Shown: in pieces, positions 6,161-8,986 of the stretch | Layout: every line of letters starts with the position of its first letter | Position numbering within the stretch: position 1 is the stretch's first letter | Origin: SLSG01 sp041690235 | GTDB taxonomy: Bacteria; Bacteroidota; Bacteroidia; Bacteroidales; UBA7960 | Length of the DNA: 8,986 nt | Reading direction: 5' to 3' | NCBI GenBank assembly: GCA_041690235.1 | Contig: JAWLHS010000090.1 | Coordinates: 1 to 8,986 of the forward strand | The notes under the pieces: model-generated | Databases searched by the model: none | The model's input: only the letters and a program-made list of their open reading frames with translations | Told to the model about the DNA's origin: nothing | Program-made: the position numbers and the translations under genes

Positions 6161-6174
6161 CTATTATTTTAGTT
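6138..6174. promoter_or_regulatory. Two tandem BlaI/MecI-like operator dyads
   Basis: Two palindromes with identical geometry lie over the M56 promoter: AAACTA-N6-TAGTTT (6138-6155) and AACTA-N6-TAGTT (6159-6174), centred 20 bases apart, about two helical turns, so bound dimers would sit on the same face of the DNA. They cover the -33 element and the spacer up to the -7 element. ACTA-N6-TAGT is the outer half-site spacing of staphylococcal BlaI/MecI operators as I recall them; the inner CA/TG bases of those sites are not present here. The geometry is seen; the identity of the bound protein is inferred from the M56 gene. Confidence 0.6.
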
Positions 6175-6346
6175 AAATTATTTTCTGTACACCCCTAATT
6201 GCGGAAGGGTGCATTAGTAATCTGAGATCAATGATTCGTATGGGAACTTCAACTTTACATATCCTGATTATTCATGCGAGTTTGTCCCATCCCGAACTTT
6301 ATGGCCGCTATAGGGTCTGGAGGACCAATCGGACAATTTTGCGAGC
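6175..6346. other. Intergenic stretch between Usp and M56 promoter
   Basis: Between the operator dyads and the universal stress protein stop codon there is no convincing gene. I see only weak dyads: CACCC (6190-6194) with GGGTG (6207-6211), and GGTC-N5-GACC downstream of the Usp gene (around 6315-6327). Neither has a T tract, so no clear Usp terminator is visible. Confidence 0.5.
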
Positions 6347-7267
6347 CTACACGTGGTCCGCGGCCGGGGGTTCATTTCCCTCCGCCGGTTGCCGGGGAAT
6401 GAGCAGGCAATTTGCCTCCACCAGCTGGATGATGGCGAATACGGTGCTACCCAGCACCATGTCTGAAAAGTAGCCCTTGCCGTGGGTGCCGGCAATGATC
6501 AGGCTGATGTCGCTTTGCTTCACCTCGCGCATGATTTCAGGCACGACGGTTCCGCCTGTCAGCACGCAGCGAACCGGGGCTTTTGTTTTCCGGCGCAGGG
6601 AATGGGTCAGTTCCTGCATGCGTTGGGAGTCGATTTCGTTGAACTTTTCAATGGTTTTCGGGTCGTGGTGCTTCATAACGACCCTGTCCTGCACATGCAT
6701 CAGGGTGATGTTACGGAGCCGTTCAACCAGGTGATCCCCGGCGTATTTCATTGCCAAAACCGCGGTCTCGGAAAAATCGGTCAAAAGGAGTGCATGCCGG
6801 GTAATCTCCCTGGCCTCCAGTCCGCACGTCACCTCCCCCGCTGTATTCTCGCCCAGGCTTTTTACCCGGATCATCAGCACCGGATTCCGTGTCTGCTGTA
6901 TGACCCTCAGTGTGGTGCTGCCGATCAGGTTGCGTTTAAAAAACCCCTGTCCCTTGCTGCCGATGATGACCAGCGCTCCGGGGTGTTCGCCGCAGAAATC
7001 GACAATTTCCTGGGAGGGAAGTCCCTCCCGGAACACAAAACTGGAGGTGAATCCCGCTTCCTTCAGCTTGTTGCTCATGTTGATCATGCGCGCCTCAATG
7101 TGCACCCGCATGGAATATCCGCTGTATTCCATGTAGTTGAAGCTGATGGTGGGCACATGAAAGAGGATAATTTCCCGTATGCCCAGGGCCCGGAACTGCG
7201 TATGGCAATTGAGCAACAGGTCCGATGCCGGGGAGAGATCGGTGGCGAGGATGGCTTTCTTCATCAT
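6347..7267 (-). CDS. Universal stress protein with two Usp domains
   Basis: A 306-residue soluble protein made of two UspA-like domains in tandem. Domain 1 covers about 3-135 (KAILATDLSPAS start, LVIIGSKGQG core) and domain 2 about 157-292 (HALLLTDFSETA start, LIIAGTHGKG core). Both keep the ATP-binding signature G-2x-G-9x-G-S: Gly103/Gly106/Gly116-Ser117 and Gly260/Gly263/Gly273-Ser274, so both halves probably bind ATP. The last 15 residues are a proline- and acid-rich tail. Usp proteins support survival in stress or growth arrest through nucleotide-dependent interactions; no specific partner can be inferred. The start is a double ATG (MMKK) at 7267. It lies 57 bases downstream of the TPR gene on the same strand and may be co-transcribed with it; TAACTTTA at 7315-7308 (minus strand, seven of eight of TAnnTTTG) is a weak candidate promoter of its own. 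Confidence 0.95.
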   Translation of the reverse strand: MMKKAILATDLSPASDLLLNCHTQFRALGIREIILFHVPTISFNYMEYSGYSMRVHIEARMINMSNKLKEAGFTSSFVFREGLPSQEIVDFCGEHPGALVIIGSKGQGFFKRNLIGSTTLRVIQQTRNPVLMIRVKSLGENTAGEVTCGLEAREITRHALLLTDFSETAVLAMKYAGDHLVERLRNITLMHVQDRVVMKHHDPKTIEKFNEIDSQRMQELTHSLRRKTKAPVRCVLTGGTVVPEIMREVKQSDISLIIAGTHGKGYFSDMVLGSTVFAIIQLVEANCLLIPRQPAEGNEPPAADHV

Positions 7268-7324
7268 GGCGGTCGCTTTTGGATGTAATCCGGAAGGTTT
7301 CCACCATTAAAGTTAAGAAAAAAA

Positions 7325-8095
7325 TCAATTGGCGTCGGATGCTCTCTGCTTGAATCCGGGAAGCATTTCATCCTTCACCCATTTAAAGCGGGGCTCAAAT
7401 GCCAGGGCCTTTTCCAGCACCTCTATGGCGCTTTTCAGGTCCCCCGCCTTTTCATACGCGTTGGCCAGTGAAACCAGGGTGCTGAGGTAAAGCCAGCGGT
7501 GGTTGTTGGGCATGTCTTTCTCAAGGAGTCGGATGGCTTGGTTGTAGTGGAGAATGGCTTCCGATTTGGATCCCCCGAAGATGGGTGGGGTAAAAAAGGC
7601 CGCATTTCCCTTTTCGATCCAGACCCTGGAATCGTTTTCATCCAGCTCCAGGGCTTGCTCAATCCGCCGGTAACTGCGCGGACCAAGCTGAACGCTGCGG
7701 ATGGGTCGCAGGGAGATGCGAAAAGCAAGAAAAGCCCCGTCGAATACCAGGGAGGAGACCTCGTACTTTGGGATGCGGGCCAGGGCCTCCAGGTTTTTCT
7801 CCGCGCGTTCCAGGATGGCTTCGCCCCGTTCTGGTTCGTCAGTACCCAGGTAATAGCCGATCAGGCCATACTGGGCCAGTAAAATATCGTACAGCAGGGC
7901 GGGGTCCGGGTTGCGGGCATAATCGGATTCCATGGAACGGAGGGTGGCGGTCCAAAGGGACATGCGACCCTGCACATAGGCCTCATAAATAGCATTCTGA
8001 AACCGGACGTGGGCTGGGTTTGCAGTCTGCGGCCGGGCCTGGTTGCAAAACCATCCGACGAAAAGGAGAAAAACAATAAAGTGTTTTGCCTTCAT
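7325..8095 (-). CDS. Secreted tetratricopeptide-repeat (TPR) protein, function unknown
   Basis: A 256-residue protein with a typical N-terminal signal peptide: basic MKAKH, a hydrophobic core (about 6-17, FIVFLLFVGWFC), and a likely cleavage site near residues 20-24. Cys17 lies within the hydrophobic core and does not fit a lipobox well, so export to the periplasm is more likely than lipidation. The mature part is all helical. The clearest TPR unit is at about 201-236 (LANAYEKAGDLKSAIEVLEKALAFEP); another degenerate unit spans about 145-190 and includes NAAFFTPPIFGGSKSEAILHYNQAI. The PPIFGG insertion followed by an A-x-x-x-x-x-x-A helix resembles periplasmic TPR proteins such as TatT of TRAP transporters, but no transporter gene is nearby. 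TPR domains mediate protein contacts; no enzyme motif is present. It lies 32 bases downstream of the glycosyltransferase gene, which suggests one transcript. Confidence 0.88.
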   Translation of the reverse strand: MKAKHFIVFLLFVGWFCNQARPQTANPAHVRFQNAIYEAYVQGRMSLWTATLRSMESDYARNPDPALLYDILLAQYGLIGYYLGTDEPERGEAILERAEKNLEALARIPKYEVSSLVFDGAFLAFRISLRPIRSVQLGPRSYRRIEQALELDENDSRVWIEKGNAAFFTPPIFGGSKSEAILHYNQAIRLLEKDMPNNHRWLYLSTLVSLANAYEKAGDLKSAIEVLEKALAFEPRFKWVKDEMLPGFKQRASDAN

Positions 8096-8127
8096 GATTC
8101 CGAACGGTTTTTCAAATGTGTCATCTT

Positions 8128-8986
8128 TTATACCTGGTCTACCTTACGGCCTTTCCAGGTGGTTTGTTTTTTGATCCGGTCGTTCAGTCCATTCAATATA
8201 ACCAGGATCAATGAGATTTGTTGGACCGGTGCGAAAAAGAAATTTCCTGCCAGGGATTGCCGGCTGACCAGGGCCGCCAGCATCCGAATGGCCAGTCCGA
8301 CGACCAGGTACCCCAACGCCACCTGAGGTCCCAGGGCAATCCAGACGGGAACAAAGCCCAGCAGGGTGATCAGCATGAAGACGAAGGCGAGGGGCACGCT
8401 TCCGCCGAAAAATTCAAAAACATTTTTGGAAAAACCTTGGATGGCCTCTCGGAAACCCCGGTACATGCGACACTTTACTTGTCCGTTGCTCAGCAGGGTC
8501 TGAACCCTCAGCCTTTCCCGTTTCATGAGCCGAAAGATCAGGATGTCTTCCACTTTCTGGTTTCTGACCTGGCGGTGGAACTGGTTCTGCAGGTAGGTCC
8601 CTGACTCAAAAAGCATAAATTGCCCGTTTGCGGCAGAGAGGGAAGGCCTTGATGAACGGCGGGTCAGGATCAGGGGCAGCATGCTCACCAGGATCCAGTT
8701 CATCAGCGGCACCACCGCCAGTTCGCCCCGGGTTTCCAGTTGTTGCTGCGGAAAGATGGAAAGGAGTGCCAGGTGGTGTTTTCGTAAATGTTCCAGCGCG
8801 CTGATGATCAATCCACTTTCGATGGTCACGTCCGCATCCAGGAACAGAAAATACTGGCCCCTGGCCTCCCCGGCCAGTCGGTGACAGGCATGGTTCTTGC
8901 CCAGCCAGCCCTCAGGCAGTTTGTCACCGGGTATCAGCCTGATGCGGGAATCCCGCCGCTCATATTCACGTACCTTATGGGCGGTA
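8128..8986 (-). CDS. Family 2 glycosyltransferase, membrane-bound, CrtQ-like; 5' end cut by window edge
   Basis: The minus-strand frame is open from the window edge to TAA at 8130-8128, giving 285 visible residues; the N-terminus is missing. A GTG at 8829 is an internal Val, not the start, because the conserved sequence continues upstream of it. Visible order: GWLGKNHACHRLAGEARG (26-43), then FLFLDAD (46-52) with the metal-binding DxD of family 2 glycosyltransferases, a membrane helix (about 91-107), the ED pair (146-147, in VEDILIFRLMK) at the expected acceptor-activation position, GFREAIQGFSKN (about 177-188), membrane helices at about 197-218, 221-240 and 249-266, and a C-terminal WKGR. 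This pattern (GW-GKN-AC, DAD, ED, GFSKN, C-terminal membrane segments, WKGR) matches CrtQ-like enzymes that transfer sugars to carotenoid or other lipid acceptors. The acceptor is not determined by sequence. The TPR and Usp genes follow closely. Confidence 0.92.
   Translation of the reverse strand, partial: TAHKVREYERRDSRIRLIPGDKLPEGWLGKNHACHRLAGEARGQYFLFLDADVTIESGLIISALEHLRKHHLALLSIFPQQQLETRGELAVVPLMNWILVSMLPLILTRRSSRPSLSAANGQFMLFESGTYLQNQFHRQVRNQKVEDILIFRLMKRERLRVQTLLSNGQVKCRMYRGFREAIQGFSKNVFEFFGGSVPLAFVFMLITLLGFVPVWIALGPQVALGYLVVGLAIRMLAALVSRQSLAGNFFFAPVQQISLILVILNGLNDRIKKQTTWKGRKVDQV

Noticed and set aside
6482..7288. Long plus-strand open frame of 268 codons
   Set aside because: It lies opposite the universal stress protein, whose two intact ATP-binding motifs prove the minus strand is coding; the plus frame shows no recognisable domain.
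8128..8829. Complete 233-residue protein starting at GTG 8829
   Set aside because: The same frame continues upstream without a stop and encodes the conserved GWLGKN and DAD motifs, so the gene runs beyond the window edge.

Overview
The window looks like a chromosomal segment of a Bacteroidota (Bacteroidetes) bacterium. Three things point there: promoter elements of the Bacteroidota type (TAnnTTTG at -7 with TTG or TTTG about 20 bases upstream), an M56 (BlaR1-type) membrane metallopeptidase carrying a C-terminal TonB-like domain, and the general absence of Shine-Dalgarno sequences in front of genes. I cannot name a genus from the sequence alone.

Layout, left to right. Positions 1-1584 hold most of an ABC-F family ATPase gene on the minus strand; it is open to the left edge, so its C-terminus is missing. 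A degenerate 7-bp tandem repeat of about 21 units fills the whole gap (1584-1730) between its start codon and the stop codon of aspS (aspartyl-tRNA synthetase, minus strand). A small, more AT-rich plus-strand island follows: a short three-helix membrane protein of unknown function (3674-3979) and a type II toxin-antitoxin pair (ribbon-helix-helix antitoxin 4096-4326, MazF/PemK-family toxin 4316-4663) whose promoter is embedded in GTATATA repeats. A strong hairpin terminator separates the toxin from the convergent M56-TonB gene (4737-6056, minus). That gene has its own promoter with two tandem dyads resembling BlaI/MecI operators, but no blaI repressor gene lies next to it. Positions 7325-8986 and 6347-7267 hold three minus-strand genes in close file, probably one transcription unit: a family 2 glycosyltransferase (cut by the right edge), a secreted TPR protein and a tandem-domain universal stress protein.

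How the genes fit together. aspS and the ABC-F gene both serve translation and probably share a transcript, with the heptad array as the spacer and as the immediate leader of the ABC-F start codon. The toxin-antitoxin pair is a self-contained autoregulated module. The M56-TonB protein looks like a signal-transducing protease that has lost its usual adjacent repressor partner. The glycosyltransferase has the sequence features of the CrtQ-like group (membrane lipid or carotenoid glycosylation) and may act at the cytoplasmic membrane; its link to the TPR and Usp genes is only by position.

The two most interesting elements are the heptanucleotide array, with its four-run G-quadruplex motif and 14-bp higher-order structure, and the orphan M56-TonB gene with paired BlaI-like operators and a leader hairpin. 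I saw no tRNA, rRNA, CRISPR array or insertion sequence.
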